64,000 nt of DNA from Chryseobacterium sp. G0162 (GCF_003815715.1 NZ_CP033922.1:4450001-4514000), one strand, 5' to 3'. Positions 45,155 to 56,144 are shown, counted from the first letter of the stretch. Numbers and translations are program-made. The notes: a model not told the origin generated them from the sequence alone.

Positions 45155-47395
45155 TTAGTCTTTATAAACAGGTATTTCCACATAGCTGTCATTATACCAT
45201 TTTATTTCCATCGGTTCTCCCGAATCTTTTATCGTTTCATTACTTACATCTTTCCCGGTTCCGTAGTTGAGTTGCCAGTTAGGCGTTTTGTTAATACCTA
45301 TCACCAAAAGCAATTTACTTCCCTTCTCTATCTTTTTACTCATAATATAAGCATTTTTCACAGGAACCTGTTCAATTGTGTTTGGGGTAAGAAGCTGGCG
45401 TAATTCATGATCTTTAGCATAGCTGGCTCTTGCAATATGGGAAGATAACCAGAAAAGTTGTCCATCAGGTTTGATCTGATAGAGATAAGTATTGGTATCA
45501 AGGTCTTTTTTATTGACAGAAATATTAAAAATCCCTGACATATCTCCACTGATGATAAGATCCTTATCCAGTACTTCACTTTCAAAATAAATGGAATTGG
45601 TGGTTTTAATACTGTCTTTTTTGCTTACAGCGTAATAAGTGTCTTTATCATTTCTGTTTTTGAAATCAACCTTGAGTGGGGTAAAGCTTTGTTGATTGGG
45701 TTTATTAAAAACCGAAGCATTGTTTTTACTATTCTGAAGATAAAATTTAAGACTGGAAGTATGTATTTTATCCAAACTTGGAACATGTTTCCATGTATTG
45801 GTATTCATGACCTGGAAATTAACTTTATCTTTTAAAAGGTCCGGTTTTTTTCCATTTTTAAGAATATAATCAAACCATGAAAAAGCAAGATCATCAATAC
45901 TGATTCTGGCTGCCGGATCTATAGGGCTTCCTTCGACATAAGTGAATCCAAAGCTTTGTGCTCCACCATGATTATAAGGGCCCATCACCAGATAATGATC
46001 TGCATTTCTGTTATATTTCATATGCTCTTTGTAATAATATAATGCACCAATCTGGTCATCATCATAATATCCGGTAGTTGTGAGAATAGGAATGTTGATG
46101 TTCGCAAATTCCTCTTTATAAGGAACCATTTTTTGCCAGTATTGATCATAACCCGGGTGATCCAGCCATCTTTGGAATATTTTACTGGGCTTACCACTTA
46201 TAGTGTCCAGCGCTCTGAATGATTTACCACTTTTATACCATGCCGTATTGATAGAATCCCATTTTGCAGCATTACTGAAATCTGCCTCATCAGTATATTT
46301 ATTGTTGGTTACGTATTGGATCCATTGCAGCATGTAATTCATAAATACATTATTCTGGGCAGGGTAATCAATCCCGATTCCTACAGAAACTTGTGGAACA
46401 ATAGTTTTTAAGGCAGGATGTAGTTTTTTCACAGCGGCCCATTGGCTGAATCCTACATAACTTCCTCCGATCATTCCTACTTTACCATTGCTCCAAGGTT
46501 GTTTACTTACCCAGTCAATGACTTCATAAAGATCCTGTGACTCATGCTCAAAAGGGTTGTTCTCATCAGTACTGTTTCTTTTGCCTCTGGTATTGACTAC
46601 AGCTCCTACATAGTTGTAAACCGCAGCTCTTTTTCCAAAAAAATGATCAATTTCACCAGCGTAAATATTACTGGTGAGAATAACCGGAAGAGGGGATTTG
46701 TTCTCCTTTTTTCTGATAATGGTAATGGTCAGTGTATTTCCATTCCGGGTTTTAAGCTCTTTTGTTTCTGTAATAAATTTTTCCTTGTCCTTTACCATCA
46801 ATAGCTGCATCACCTGAGGATGGATGCTGGAATAAGTCTTATAATTTAAATAAGCTTTGCATAATGCCAACGCCGAAGCATAATCTATACTGTCTTTTCC
46901 TTTTTGTTTATCCAGTGCTTTTTTCAATAGTTTTCTGAAATTATTGACATCACCATTCACAGCAAGCCCAACCCTGGGAAGCAAATGTTCATCCAGACTT
47001 TCGTATTTTTTATTAAATGCTGTCTGAAGTGCTTTAGGAAATGAAGTTTTCGTTTCCGCTTCCATTAATTTTGCCATACTGTAGACTTCGTATCCCATAG
47101 ATTTATATCCGGCCATGTTATGGTCAGCAAACTGTTTACGATGTTCAGCCAGGGTTATAATGGATTTTTTGTAGTCTTTAGCCACCATCTGCAGGCGGAA
47201 AAGAGCATCTGAAAAATCTACATCGTTTTTAGGTTTGTACTTCACAGTCTGAAGGTTAGAGATCACCTTAGTCGCTAATTCTGGCATCTGTTTTTCCAAA
47301 ATAAGGTAATCTGTGACTGCTGTTTTGGGGAAATAAAATTTTTGAGCCTGCATTAGGTTGACAAAAATTAATGCTAAAAGTATCTTAAATTTCAT
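45155..47395 (-). CDS. Secreted CocE/NonD family hydrolase
   Basis: A 746-residue protein with a short signal peptide (MKFKILLALIFVNLMQAQ). An N-terminal ~230 residues of helices is not part of the enzyme. The hydrolase core begins about residue 220 (PLPVILTSNIYAGE); the nucleophile is about Ser312 in GGSYVGFSQW, the acid and base probably in the TGYYDDDQIGA and MGPYNHGG region. The C-terminal part is a jelly roll as in X-Pro dipeptidyl peptidases and cocaine esterase. It is a peptidase or esterase, probably periplasmic. A long N-terminal domain is a noteworthy difference from cocaine esterase. Confidence 0.9.
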   Translation of the reverse strand: MKFKILLALIFVNLMQAQKFYFPKTAVTDYLILEKQMPELATKVISNLQTVKYKPKNDVDFSDALFRLQMVAKDYKKSIITLAEHRKQFADHNMAGYKSMGYEVYSMAKLMEAETKTSFPKALQTAFNKKYESLDEHLLPRVGLAVNGDVNNFRKLLKKALDKQKGKDSIDYASALALCKAYLNYKTYSSIHPQVMQLLMVKDKEKFITETKELKTRNGNTLTITIIRKKENKSPLPVILTSNIYAGEIDHFFGKRAAVYNYVGAVVNTRGKRNSTDENNPFEHESQDLYEVIDWVSKQPWSNGKVGMIGGSYVGFSQWAAVKKLHPALKTIVPQVSVGIGIDYPAQNNVFMNYMLQWIQYVTNNKYTDEADFSNAAKWDSINTAWYKSGKSFRALDTISGKPSKIFQRWLDHPGYDQYWQKMVPYKEEFANINIPILTTTGYYDDDQIGALYYYKEHMKYNRNADHYLVMGPYNHGGAQSFGFTYVEGSPIDPAARISIDDLAFSWFDYILKNGKKPDLLKDKVNFQVMNTNTWKHVPSLDKIHTSSLKFYLQNSKNNASVFNKPNQQSFTPLKVDFKNRNDKDTYYAVSKKDSIKTTNSIYFESEVLDKDLIISGDMSGIFNISVNKKDLDTNTYLYQIKPDGQLFWLSSHIARASYAKDHELRQLLTPNTIEQVPVKNAYIMSKKIEKGSKLLLVIGINKTPNWQLNYGTGKDVSNETIKDSGEPMEIKWYNDSYVEIPVYKD

Positions 47396-47652
47396 GTTAC
47401 AGTGTATTTATGGTATGTTTTTAGCTGCTGTTGAAAAAGTATCAGATCAAAATGTATTTTGTTAACTGTTTACTAAAATTGTTTACATTTTTACCAGACT
47501 AAAGTAAGAATTTTTATCATGTGATAGTGAAATGTTTTTTACTGTTATGAATTCACTGCTTTACATTATTAAATCTGCTAAAACTTGCTTAAACAATAAG
47601 TTTTTAATATTTTCGTTAACTTATTTAGACTAATTTTCTTATATCAAGAAGA

Positions 47653-50616
47653 ATGAAATCAAAAAAAATACTTTTAGCGGCTGCGGTCATTTATTTCGGA
47701 ATCTCCGATGCTCAACAGTCCCAATATTTTACCCAGAAAGAAAATTATAGATTCAATCTAGCTGAGAATCTTTATCAAACCAAAATATACAACGCCTCCC
47801 AATACGAATATGCAAGACAATATTTCTACAATCAGAATTTGTCCCGTTCGAAAAAGGAGGCGGCGCAGTTTTTTGATAATGTGATTGGTGTGATTCTTCA
47901 GAAAAATCATGCTGAAGAAGGATTGACTGCTTTCATGAAAGAATATCCTAATTCTGCTTATTTTGCCCAGGCTAATCTTCCTTTAGCGGATTATTATCTG
48001 GCTAAAAAAGATTTTGACAAAGCATTGGAAACTTTGAAAAAGGTTAACCAATACCAGCTTTCAAAAGAAGAGAATACCCAGTATATTCTGAAATTGGGGT
48101 ATGCCAAGTTTATGATGGGAGATTCTAAAGGCGCTACTGATGCTTTAGAGGAAGCTTATAAAACTGCCGATCAGTCTCAGAAAGGGGAGATCGCTTATAT
48201 GCTTGGACACCTGTACTACAGCAACAGGCAAAATGATAAAGCTTTCCAGTATTTTGATTCTATAAAAGATCAGGATAAGTTCTCGAAACTGGTACGTCCG
48301 TATTATGTACAGATGTATTATAATGATAAGAACTATGATAAAGCTATTTCTGAAGGGAATGCTCTATTGAATGAAAATATTTCAGAGTCATACAAAGCAG
48401 AAGTGCATAAGATCATCGGAGAGAGTTATTTCATGAAGAATGATTATAATGCTGCCTATCCACATTTGAAAGATTATCTGAATGTACAGCAGAACCCATC
48501 GGAAAATGACCTTTATGAAATGGGATTTGTTGCGGCTCAGCTGAAAAAGTATGACGAAGCAGTTTCTTATTATAACCAGCTTGTTAACAGTAATTCAGCA
48601 TTGGCGCAAAATGCCTATTATCAATTAGGGAATGCTTACTTAGCTGTTGATAAAAAACAAGAGGCTCTTTCTGCATTCCGTTCTTCTTACCAGATGGATT
48701 ATGATGCAAAGGTGAAAAAGTTAGCCCACGAACAGTATGCTAAATTAGGATATGATATCGGAAACCCTTTTGAAAATCCGTCTACCGTTCTTCAAAGTTA
48801 TATCAACGAAAACCAAAACGCTTCCAATGCCTCAGAAATGAGATCACTATTGGTGAAATCATACCTGTATTCCGGGAATTATAAGGAAACGTTGAGTGCT
48901 ATTGACCGATTGCAAAGTTCTTCCCCTGAGATCAACAAAGTAGATCAGGAGGTTTCTTATTTATTAGGAACAGAAGAATTCAATAAAGGGAATTATGATG
49001 AAGCAGAAAAGTATTTCTTAAGAAGCTTAGGCTTTAATATCAATAAAGAATTTAACAGCAGAGCTTTATATTGGCTGGCACAGGTATATTATCAGAAAGG
49101 AAATTATCCGTCTGCCATTGTTCGTTACGAAAAGCTTATAAATGAAAACTTCCCGGAAAAGCAGCAGCTGCCTTATGATCTGGGATATGCTTATTTTAAA
49201 GCGAAAAAATTCGATCAGGCTGCCACTTACTTCAAACAGTATCTGGCGAATCCTAAACCTGAATTTAAAAATGATGCAGAACTTCGTCTGGCAGATATTC
49301 ACTATGCGAATAACGACCTGAATGAAGCGATTGCTATCTATGATAAAAATGCAGACGCTACAGATTATACTGTATATCAGAAAGCCATGGCTTTAGGATT
49401 TAAAGGGGATACCCAAGCGAAGATCAATAATCTGAAAAACTTATTATCAAAATATCCGGATTCCGAGTATTATGATGATGCTCAATATGAAATAGGAACG
49501 GCTTATGCAGCGCAGGATGATTTTGCGAATTCCAATGATTACTTTGGAAAGGTTATTAAAACATCTTCAGACAAAGATCTGATCGCCAATGCATCTATTT
49601 ACAGAGCACAAAATTATATCGATCAGAACCAAAATGATAAAGCACTTTCTGAACTGAAATCGTTGGGAGAACAGTATAAAAATACTGCATATGCTCAAAA
49701 GATTGCTCAGGCAGCAAAACCTATATTCACGAAAAATGGCGATGTTTCAGGGTATGAAAACTTTGCCAGAAATATAGGGGTCAATGTTGATGCTTCTGAA
49801 ATTGATGAGATCAACTTATCTACTGGAAAACAATATTTCGCTAAGAAAGATTATAAAAATGCTATTTCTTATTATGAGAAATATCTGACGCAGAATCCAA
49901 CTGGAGAAGGTCTTTATCAGGCTAAATATGAATTGGGAGAAAGCTATTATCAAACCAATAATTCTACAAAAGCTTTACTTGTTTTACAGGAGGTGGCTGG
50001 AGTTCAGAATGATTATCAGGATGATGCTCAAACCCGTTTAGCCCAGATTTTCATTGCACAGGGTAATACAACAGAAGCTAAGAAATATCTGGAAGGCATT
50101 AAAAATTCTTCCAACATCAGCATTAAAAACTATGCGAATGTTGAGTTGATGAAGTTGTATGCGGATGAAAAGAACTTCTCTGAAGCAGAAAAACTGGCCA
50201 ATGCCGTTATTGCAAATTCTAAAAACTCTGCAGCTGTTATAGAAACGGCAAAAGTAATTAAGGCTAGAAGTTTGATGAATTCAGGAAAAGATAAAGATGC
50301 TCAAACAGCTTATACTTCTCTTGAAAAATCGTCCAATACTTCGGTAGCAGCAGAGGCGCTGTATGCAAAAGCTTATTATCAGAATAAAGGAAAAGCGTTC
50401 AAATCTTCTAATGAAACCATCTTTAAGCTTGCAAATAATTATGCATCAGAAGAATATTGGGGTGCAAAAGCATTGGTAATGATGGCTAAAAACTATATTG
50501 GCTTAAAAGATAACTACCAGGCAAGTTATACATGTGACCAGATTATTTCTAATTATAAGAGCTTCCCGGACATCGTAGCAGAAGCTAAAGAAGTTAAAAA
50601 GCAGATTAAAAAGTAA
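47653..50616 (+). CDS. Exported tetratricopeptide repeat protein
   Basis: A 987-residue protein with a signal peptide (residues 1-20, FGISDAQQ) followed almost entirely by TPR units from about residue 30 to the end; clear examples are NLPLADYYLAKKDFDKALE, ALYWLAQVYYQKGNYPSAI, and ELGESYYQTNNSTKALLVL. It is probably periplasmic. It is followed 71 bases later by an outer membrane beta-barrel gene and the pair is likely an operon, so the TPR array may scaffold or feed that barrel. A YfgC/BamD-like role in outer membrane assembly is possible but not shown. Confidence 0.9.
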   Translation: MKSKKILLAAAVIYFGISDAQQSQYFTQKENYRFNLAENLYQTKIYNASQYEYARQYFYNQNLSRSKKEAAQFFDNVIGVILQKNHAEEGLTAFMKEYPNSAYFAQANLPLADYYLAKKDFDKALETLKKVNQYQLSKEENTQYILKLGYAKFMMGDSKGATDALEEAYKTADQSQKGEIAYMLGHLYYSNRQNDKAFQYFDSIKDQDKFSKLVRPYYVQMYYNDKNYDKAISEGNALLNENISESYKAEVHKIIGESYFMKNDYNAAYPHLKDYLNVQQNPSENDLYEMGFVAAQLKKYDEAVSYYNQLVNSNSALAQNAYYQLGNAYLAVDKKQEALSAFRSSYQMDYDAKVKKLAHEQYAKLGYDIGNPFENPSTVLQSYINENQNASNASEMRSLLVKSYLYSGNYKETLSAIDRLQSSSPEINKVDQEVSYLLGTEEFNKGNYDEAEKYFLRSLGFNINKEFNSRALYWLAQVYYQKGNYPSAIVRYEKLINENFPEKQQLPYDLGYAYFKAKKFDQAATYFKQYLANPKPEFKNDAELRLADIHYANNDLNEAIAIYDKNADATDYTVYQKAMALGFKGDTQAKINNLKNLLSKYPDSEYYDDAQYEIGTAYAAQDDFANSNDYFGKVIKTSSDKDLIANASIYRAQNYIDQNQNDKALSELKSLGEQYKNTAYAQKIAQAAKPIFTKNGDVSGYENFARNIGVNVDASEIDEINLSTGKQYFAKKDYKNAISYYEKYLTQNPTGEGLYQAKYELGESYYQTNNSTKALLVLQEVAGVQNDYQDDAQTRLAQIFIAQGNTTEAKKYLEGIKNSSNISIKNYANVELMKLYADEKNFSEAEKLANAVIANSKNSAAVIETAKVIKARSLMNSGKDKDAQTAYTSLEKSSNTSVAAEALYAKAYYQNKGKAFKSSNETIFKLANNYASEEYWGAKALVMMAKNYIGLKDNYQASYTCDQIISNYKSFPDIVAEAKEVKKQIKK

Positions 50617-50687
50617 AAATGCAGTATCCTGTTCATGTAAACAGTCATAATGCATTTTACATGGATACATAAATACAAGAAGTAGTA

Positions 50688-52466
50688 ATGAACAGAAAAA
50701 TTCAATTATTATCCATCATATTTTTAGGGGTTTCGCAGTTTGCGTTTTCCCAGATCAAGGAAGAAAAACTGGTTCTTAATAAAAAGAGAGAACCGGAAGT
50801 GAAGAAGATTGAGAAAAAGAAGACTTCCGTAGAAACCATTAAAAACTATCCGCCGGAAGAGAAATCCCAGACCCCTGTAAGATATACCATTACAGATGTT
50901 CCTGCGGTTTCTGACTTCAAAACTTCAACAATCCAGGGAGAAGATGTGGCTCCGAAATTTGACGGAACAGCTCAGAATAACTATGTCCAGTTCGGAATGG
51001 GAAATTATGGGAAGATTCTGTTGGATGGGAATGTTTCCAAAACCCTTGAAAATAAGTTTGAAGTAGGAGCAGATGTGCATTTGCTTTCTACCAGTGGTCT
51101 TAAAAATGATTACGATTGGAAATCAAAGCAGACTTCAGCTACGATTGGGGCTTTCTTGAACTCTTATGGAGATAAAGGGAAATTCAATATTAATGCTGAA
51201 TATGGTTTGAATAACTATAACTATTACGGGATCTATGCACTGACTCCAAATGCTGATGTTGATCTGAAGCAAAAAGTGAATCAGTTCAAAGTGAATGGAT
51301 ACTATGATTTCTATTCTAATGAAATTTTGAATGATGTAAGAGTAAAATCATCATTCCTGAAAGATCATTTTGATACTCAGGAAAATCAGGTTTCTATTTT
51401 GGCTAACTTCTCTAAGCATGCTGTTGAATTAGGAAAATCAGGAATCAATCTGAATGCAGATTTAGGCGTAGGTTTAGAAGCTGTAAAAACAGATTTTGCC
51501 ATCGTTGATAAAAACTCTTCTAATTTCTTTAATACGAGTTTAACGCCAAAAGTAACCTTTAGAAAAGGAGAATCCTATTTGATGTTAGGATCAGGATTTT
51601 CTTTCCTGAATGCTAAGAATTCAAACAGATTGATGGACCAGGTGAAGAATAATAAAACCTATTGGTTCCCACAAGCAGAATTCCAGGTGGCTGCTGCTAA
51701 AGAATTTAAATTCTACGGAGGGGTAGACGGTGGTCTTAAGCTTAATACATACGGAGATCTTCTTCAGGAGAATCCTTACGTGCTTTCTGACCAGTACTTA
51801 AAGCCTACAGAAACGAAATATCACTTTTATGTAGGATTAAGAGGAGATATCGATGAAACATTGAAATATGATGTTTCTGCCGGGTTCGGAAAAATGAAAG
51901 ACATCATGTTCTTTAAAGCAAACAGCCTTTTCGACAACAATTATACCCTGAACCGTTCTGCTTATGATTTTGCCAACACATTCTCTGCGATCTACGATGA
52001 TGGAAATGTAAGCGATATTAAAGGGAGTGTACAGTATTTCCCATTAGAAAACTTAATGATTGACGGGGAAGTAAGGTTTACAAAATATAACTTGAAGAAC
52101 TACGATAATATCTACAACGTTCCATTATTGAACGCAAGTATTGGTGCTAAATATACAATGCTGGACAAGAAATTATTACTAGGTTTCAAAGGTATTTTTG
52201 CGAGCGACAGAACAACGAACTCTTTTTCAATTGAAGGAATTGCAAACGCCCAAGCTCCTAATGGGATGATTTACCGTTCATTAGAAAATACGAACGATAA
52301 AGTTGGTGGTTATGCGGATTTAAATCTCTCTGCAGAGTATAAAATTCACAAAAATTTCAGTATTTTCGCACTCGGAAATAACCTTCTAAGCTCAAAATAC
52401 CAGACCTACAAGGCGTATAAAGTCTTAGGTCCACAAATTCTGGGTGGTGTGAAGATTACTTTCTAA
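50688..52466 (+). CDS. TonB-dependent receptor-like beta-barrel protein
   Basis: A 592-residue outer membrane protein with a signal peptide (residues 1-21, QFAFSQ) and a Lys-rich start. The remainder has alternating short beta strands, many aromatic residues, and ends in ...LGGVKITF, an outer-membrane beta-signal with terminal Phe. It resembles the barrel part of TonB-dependent receptors but lacks a recognisable plug and TonB box. It follows the TPR gene and may work with it. Ligand unknown. Confidence 0.85.
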   Translation: MNRKIQLLSIIFLGVSQFAFSQIKEEKLVLNKKREPEVKKIEKKKTSVETIKNYPPEEKSQTPVRYTITDVPAVSDFKTSTIQGEDVAPKFDGTAQNNYVQFGMGNYGKILLDGNVSKTLENKFEVGADVHLLSTSGLKNDYDWKSKQTSATIGAFLNSYGDKGKFNINAEYGLNNYNYYGIYALTPNADVDLKQKVNQFKVNGYYDFYSNEILNDVRVKSSFLKDHFDTQENQVSILANFSKHAVELGKSGINLNADLGVGLEAVKTDFAIVDKNSSNFFNTSLTPKVTFRKGESYLMLGSGFSFLNAKNSNRLMDQVKNNKTYWFPQAEFQVAAAKEFKFYGGVDGGLKLNTYGDLLQENPYVLSDQYLKPTETKYHFYVGLRGDIDETLKYDVSAGFGKMKDIMFFKANSLFDNNYTLNRSAYDFANTFSAIYDDGNVSDIKGSVQYFPLENLMIDGEVRFTKYNLKNYDNIYNVPLLNASIGAKYTMLDKKLLLGFKGIFASDRTTNSFSIEGIANAQAPNGMIYRSLENTNDKVGGYADLNLSAEYKIHKNFSIFALGNNLLSSKYQTYKAYKVLGPQILGGVKITF

Positions 52467-52534
52467 ATCCAAAGAAATGAATGATAAGTAATTTTGAAAT
52501 TATACATTACTTATCATTTATTCCTAAAGAATAC

Positions 52535-52606
52535 GGCTGCATAGTTTAATGGATAGAACTTCGGATTTCGGCTCCGACAGTGAGGGTTCGAATCCTTCTG
52601 CGGTCA
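52535..52606 (+). tRNA. tRNA-Arg (anticodon TCG)
   Basis: A complete 72-base cloverleaf without CCA. Acceptor arm GGCTGCA pairs with TGCGGTC (two G-T pairs); D arm GTTT/GAAC; anticodon stem TCGGA/TCCGA encloses the loop TTTCGGC, giving anticodon TCG; T arm GAGGG/CCTTC with loop TTCGAAT. It decodes CGN arginine codons. A terminator follows. A degraded copy of its 3' end and terminator lies at 59273-59296, which suggests use as an integration site. Confidence 0.95.
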
Positions 52607-52607
52607 C

Positions 52608-52635
52608 AAAGCTCCTTTTTTAGGGGCTTTTTTTA
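52608..52635 (+). terminator. Terminator of tRNA-Arg
   Basis: AAAGCTCC pairs with GGGGCTTT (one G-T pair) across a TTTTTTA loop, then a T run. Confidence 0.8.
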
Positions 52636-52842
52636 TTTATCTGAATTTAATGGAAAGATACCATAAGTAACACATGGAATACTTTGATTAAGTTCTAAAA
52701 AAACCTTGGTTGATTCAGTTTCAATCAGGGCTTTATTTACACTGCAGCATATCTTAATTGAATCATAATCAAACCCATATAGCCATTCCAAACGAGGAAA
52801 AAAATAAATAAAAACACGTCATGATTTGTCGTTTCTACTAAA

Positions 52843-52850
52843 TATATTTG
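52843..52850 (+). promoter_or_regulatory. Putative -7 box ahead of the RHS-associated gene cluster
   Basis: TATATTTG matches the consensus. A TTG at 52826 gives only a 14-base spacer, shorter than usual. It lies 72 bases ahead of the first start codon of the cluster. Confidence 0.35.
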
Positions 52851-52922
52851 CTAAACAATTACGGTTTCCCACATTATAGGGAAATAAAAAATCCTTAAAT
52901 TGTAACCCAAACACTAAATGCA

Positions 52923-54373
52923 GTGCAAAAAAAATATTTTAGTTCCATTCTTTTGCCTTTAAGTATATTAGGATTCTCTCAGATTCCTAATTTCCCGAAT
53001 AAAGAACAGCTACATCCTTCAGCTGTTCAGAATTATTCTACCAATAATTTTACTCATCCCCAAAAGAATCAAAATATTCCAGCTTTACCCTCATCATTTT
53101 CTAGTTCAAATACTTCCAGAATACAGCAACAAAATATGACGATGGTTCAAAATGATTTTAAAAGAATTGAAGCAGAAGAAAAGGAAAAAAGACAACATAA
53201 ATATTATTCTGACGAAATTCAGAAGCAGGAATCAAAAATATATTTATTTAACTCATTGGCCGATAAAAAAGGAACAAAAGCATATTATACAGCATTTAGT
53301 AATCTTTCAAAATTCAATCCTGAAGATTATTCAGTAACTGATGCGGTTTTTATTGTTGAAAATGCTTACTACAATGATGATAAAAATTTCCAAAGCACAT
53401 TTCAAAATAGCATTCAGAAAGCTGTAAAAATTATTCAGAATCAAATCATTAGTGAAAAGATTGATGAGACTGATAACAGCTCAAAGAATTTAGCTATATT
53501 CTAATATTTTGCTGAAAATACTAAGCAAAACGGAAAAATAGTCCATAAAGCAATGAAGTATGATTTTGAAGATTATATGGGTGTAAAGGATTATTCCAAA
53601 ATGTTTGTTTCTAAGCTCATGAAATCTAATACTGGGCAATGTCATTCAATGCCATTGTTGTATCTGATTTTAGCAGAACAAATCGGGGCGGAAGCCTTTT
53701 TAGTAATGTCTCCGAATCACTCTTATATTCGATACATGGATGATTCGAGAGAAATGATAAGTTTAGAGCTTACTAACGGAATGTTTTCAGCAAATTCCTT
53801 TGTCCTTAATTCTGGTTACATCAAATCTGAGGCATTACAGAATAAACTGTATATGCAGAATTTAAGTAAGAAAGAAGTCTTATCGCAAACATTTGTTGAT
53901 TTAGCGAGCGGTTATATTCACAAATTCGGATATGATGAATTTGTAGGACAGGTTTAAATAAAGCATTAGAACTTAATCCTAACAATATCAATGCTACTTT
54001 ATGGAAAAGTAATATTGATCAAATCCGTTTTCAGGAAGCCTGTAAAAGGATAGGAATTAATTATGAAGACAAGCAAGAATTAGAAAACATCCGAAATTAT
54101 CCAAATTTAGTAGGCCAGCTTCAAGAAATTAATAATGAATTCGATAAAATTGACCAGTCAGGATTTAGTATAATGCCACCAGAAGATTATGAACAATGGT
54201 TAAGTTCATTAAATACTGCTGAAAACAAGCAAAAGAGTGAAGAAATTGCGGAGCGTATGAGGCTTCTGAATGCACAAAAGCAGAAAGAAACCCTGCAACA
54301 ACAAAAATTAAAACCAATACCTCCTAAAAAGGAAACGCCTAAAGTTTATACCATTCCTAAAGCATGGTTGTAA
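52923..54373 (+). pseudogene. Decayed secreted Cys/His (transglutaminase-like) protein with TPR-like tail
   Basis: A gene of about 483 codons with two defects. From GTG 52923 it has a signal peptide (KKYFSSILLPLSILGFSQ) and Ser/Asn/Gln-rich residues up to an in-frame TAA at 53502-53504. The same frame continues with KAMKYDFEDYMG and VSKLMKSNTGQCHSMP, then ends after FVGQV. A -1 shift near 53951 continues with LNKALELNPNNINATLWK to 54373. The protein is the paralogue of the intact gene at 56145 (shared YDFED, LFVSKLL-like, KGNCNSMPYLY vs TGQCHSMPLLY, PNHIYI vs PNHSYI). The Cys and His of the putative active site are kept, which suggests the decay is recent. Confidence 0.85.
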
Positions 54374-54408
54374 GAAAAATTTTAAATTTAGAAAAGCATA
54401 ATTGTTAT

Positions 54409-55581
54409 ATGAAAAGAATTGTATTTTTTAGTTTTTTGATCTTAGCAAGCTTGGCACAAGCACAGGTCAAGAAAAATAAGCCAAAGACACCAGAGAAAGA
54501 ATGGATAAACCCTGTTATATTAACAAAGGAAGAGAGAAGCCGTCCATATATGAGTGAGGTTCTGAAAACAAGAGACCCTCTTACCTCTGAAGAAGCTGAA
54601 AGAAGACGTAAAAATATTGAAGCAGGAAATCCATTTAAGAAATATGGTTACTATCCTAAAGTTGCTACATTGAGCAAAGGAAAATATCTAGAATTTCATG
54701 ATAAAGACAGTATTGTTGTTATAGGTTCAGTAAAGTTTAACACAAAAACACAAAATGTTGTTGAAATAATGGATATTGACTTAACAAATCCTGATGCACA
54801 ACCTATTGGCGATACCCATGGTAGGTGGATTTCTCCTGACCCTTTAAGTGAAGAGTTTAGGAGGTGGTCTCCCTATAATTATGCTATGAATAATCCTTTA
54901 AGGTTTATAGATCCAGATGGGATGGCTCCAGAAGATATTATAACTACTATTTTAAAATCTACAGTTACAAAAGGAGCAGACGGTAAATCACAATTAATAC
55001 AAAGAGATGTTAATGTCAAAATGACTTTGACAGTTGTTAATTTATCAGGGGCTGATTTATCTAAAACAATGTTTAGTAAAAACTCAGGTTCCGTCAGTAT
55101 TAATGAATTTGAAGGGATGGGAATAAGCTCTTTTAACAATAATTCTACGGTTACAATGGATAACATAAAAAATTTTGATGTACAGTATAAAGTGGTTACA
55201 AGTATGGATGATATAGGAAAAAATGACCATGTACTATTTGTAGCAAATGAAGTGAAGAATAGCGATGGTGATGCATTAGGTAGAGGACAAAACCCAGGAA
55301 GAGTATCAGCTGTCGAAGCAGGAACAATTAAAAAAGGCACTTTCAATGAAGTTGTAAAACATGAATTTGGGCATAATATGGGAATGAAACATTCCTCAAA
55401 TGATAAAGGGCTTATGAAAGCAGAGGGTACAGGACAAACTTCTATAACTTCACAACAAAGAGGGGAAATAGTATCGGGGGCAATTGGTGCACAAAAACAA
55501 GTAAAAACTTATTCTGGAGGATATTCTACCTCTTCAAGAAGTGAAGCTCAAAAATTTAAAAAAGATAACGTAACAAGATGA
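54409..55581 (+). CDS. Secreted RHS-tip protein with C-terminal metzincin protease
   Basis: A 390-residue protein from ATG 54409 with a signal peptide ([14 protein letters not shown], residues 6-19). Residues 20-137 form a region with no known domain (ending in [14 protein letters not shown]). Residues 138-171 are the RHS core tip ([28 protein letters not shown]), the point at which RHS proteins release their toxin. The last ~110 residues hold [11 protein letters not shown] at 318-328, which is the HExxHxxGxxH zinc motif of metzincin proteases, with a Met-turn in GLMKA (Met336). No YD repeats are present, so the usual RHS shell is missing. The stop overlaps the next gene by four bases (ATGA). 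It is probably a protease toxin. Confidence 0.85.
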   Translation: MKRIVFFSFLILASLAQAQVKKNKPKTPEKEWINPVILTKEERSRPYMSEVLKTRDPLTSEEAERRRKNIEAGNPFKKYGYYPKVATLSKGKYLEFHDKDSIVVIGSVKFNTKTQNVVEIMDIDLTNPDAQPIGDTHGRWISPDPLSEEFRRWSPYNYAMNNPLRFIDPDGMAPEDIITTILKSTVTKGADGKSQLIQRDVNVKMTLTVVNLSGADLSKTMFSKNSGSVSINEFEGMGISSFNNNSTVTMDNIKNFDVQYKVVTSMDDIGKNDHVLFVANEVKNSDGDALGRGQNPGRVSAVEAGTIKKGTFNEVVKHEFGHNMGMKHSSNDKGLMKAEGTGQTSITSQQRGEIVSGAIGAQKQVKTYSGGYSTSSRSEAQKFKKDNVTR

Positions 55582-56144
55582 GAAAATTTTTAATAATCAT
55601 TCTAAATTCTTTTCTATTAAGTTGTAATACTAAAAAAGACGAATTTAGAACGGAGACTGTAGGAAAAGTTTCTTTTGAAGTTCCAACAAATTGGAAGAAA
55701 AAAGATATTAAAGGCATTGATTCTAAAGGCATTGATTCTAAAATCACAACCTTAATAACATCTGCTTCAGACACAATATACATTGAATATGGTGCTTATA
55801 ATAATCCATTTAATGAATCAAAAATTATTGTTGATGACAGTTTGATATATAAGACTTTAAAAGAAAATTCTGTTGGGGAAAATGTTGAATTTTCTACTAA
55901 CAAGGAGCTTGACAATAGTCAGGGTATTTTTTTAGATAATTACTATTATTATGATACAATCAATAATCATCTAGCAAAGGTAATGATACCTAAAAAAACT
56001 GAAAAAGGACAAATGGGTATATATATCGCTAATGTTGATGAAAAGAAAAATAATTTTTCTATTTATACACTTCATCCATTAAGAGGAACAGATAGTTTAA
56101 ATTTTTTTAGGTTGAAGAAATCAATTCAAATAAAACCACAGTAA
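55578..56144 (+). CDS. Lipoprotein, candidate immunity protein to the RHS-tip protease
   Basis: A 188-residue lipoprotein with a signal and lipobox-like LLSC (Cys16) and a Thr/Lys-rich linker. The mature part has beta-rich features ([33 protein letters not shown]). Its start overlaps the stop of the toxin gene by four bases, the usual arrangement of toxin and immunity genes, and its placement in the periplasm would fit a toxin that acts there. A 15-base perfect tandem (55710-55739) codes for KGIDS twice. No relative with known function comes to mind, so the immunity role is inference. Confidence 0.72.
   Translation: MRKFLIIILNSFLLSCNTKKDEFRTETVGKVSFEVPTNWKKKDIKGIDSKGIDSKITTLITSASDTIYIEYGAYNNPFNESKIIVDDSLIYKTLKENSVGENVEFSTNKELDNSQGIFLDNYYYYDTINNHLAKVMIPKKTEKGQMGIYIANVDEKKNNFSIYTLHPLRGTDSLNFFRLKKSIQIKPQ
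55710..55739 (+). repeat. 15-base perfect tandem duplication inside a coding gene
   Basis: AAAGGCATTGATTCT occurs twice in a row and adds a second KGIDS pentapeptide to the lipoprotein without shifting the frame. Confidence 0.9.

Noticed and set aside
54879-55346. Minus-strand 155-codon open frame opposite the RHS-tip toxin
   Set aside because: Antisense shadow of the toxin coding sequence; no promoter or domain.
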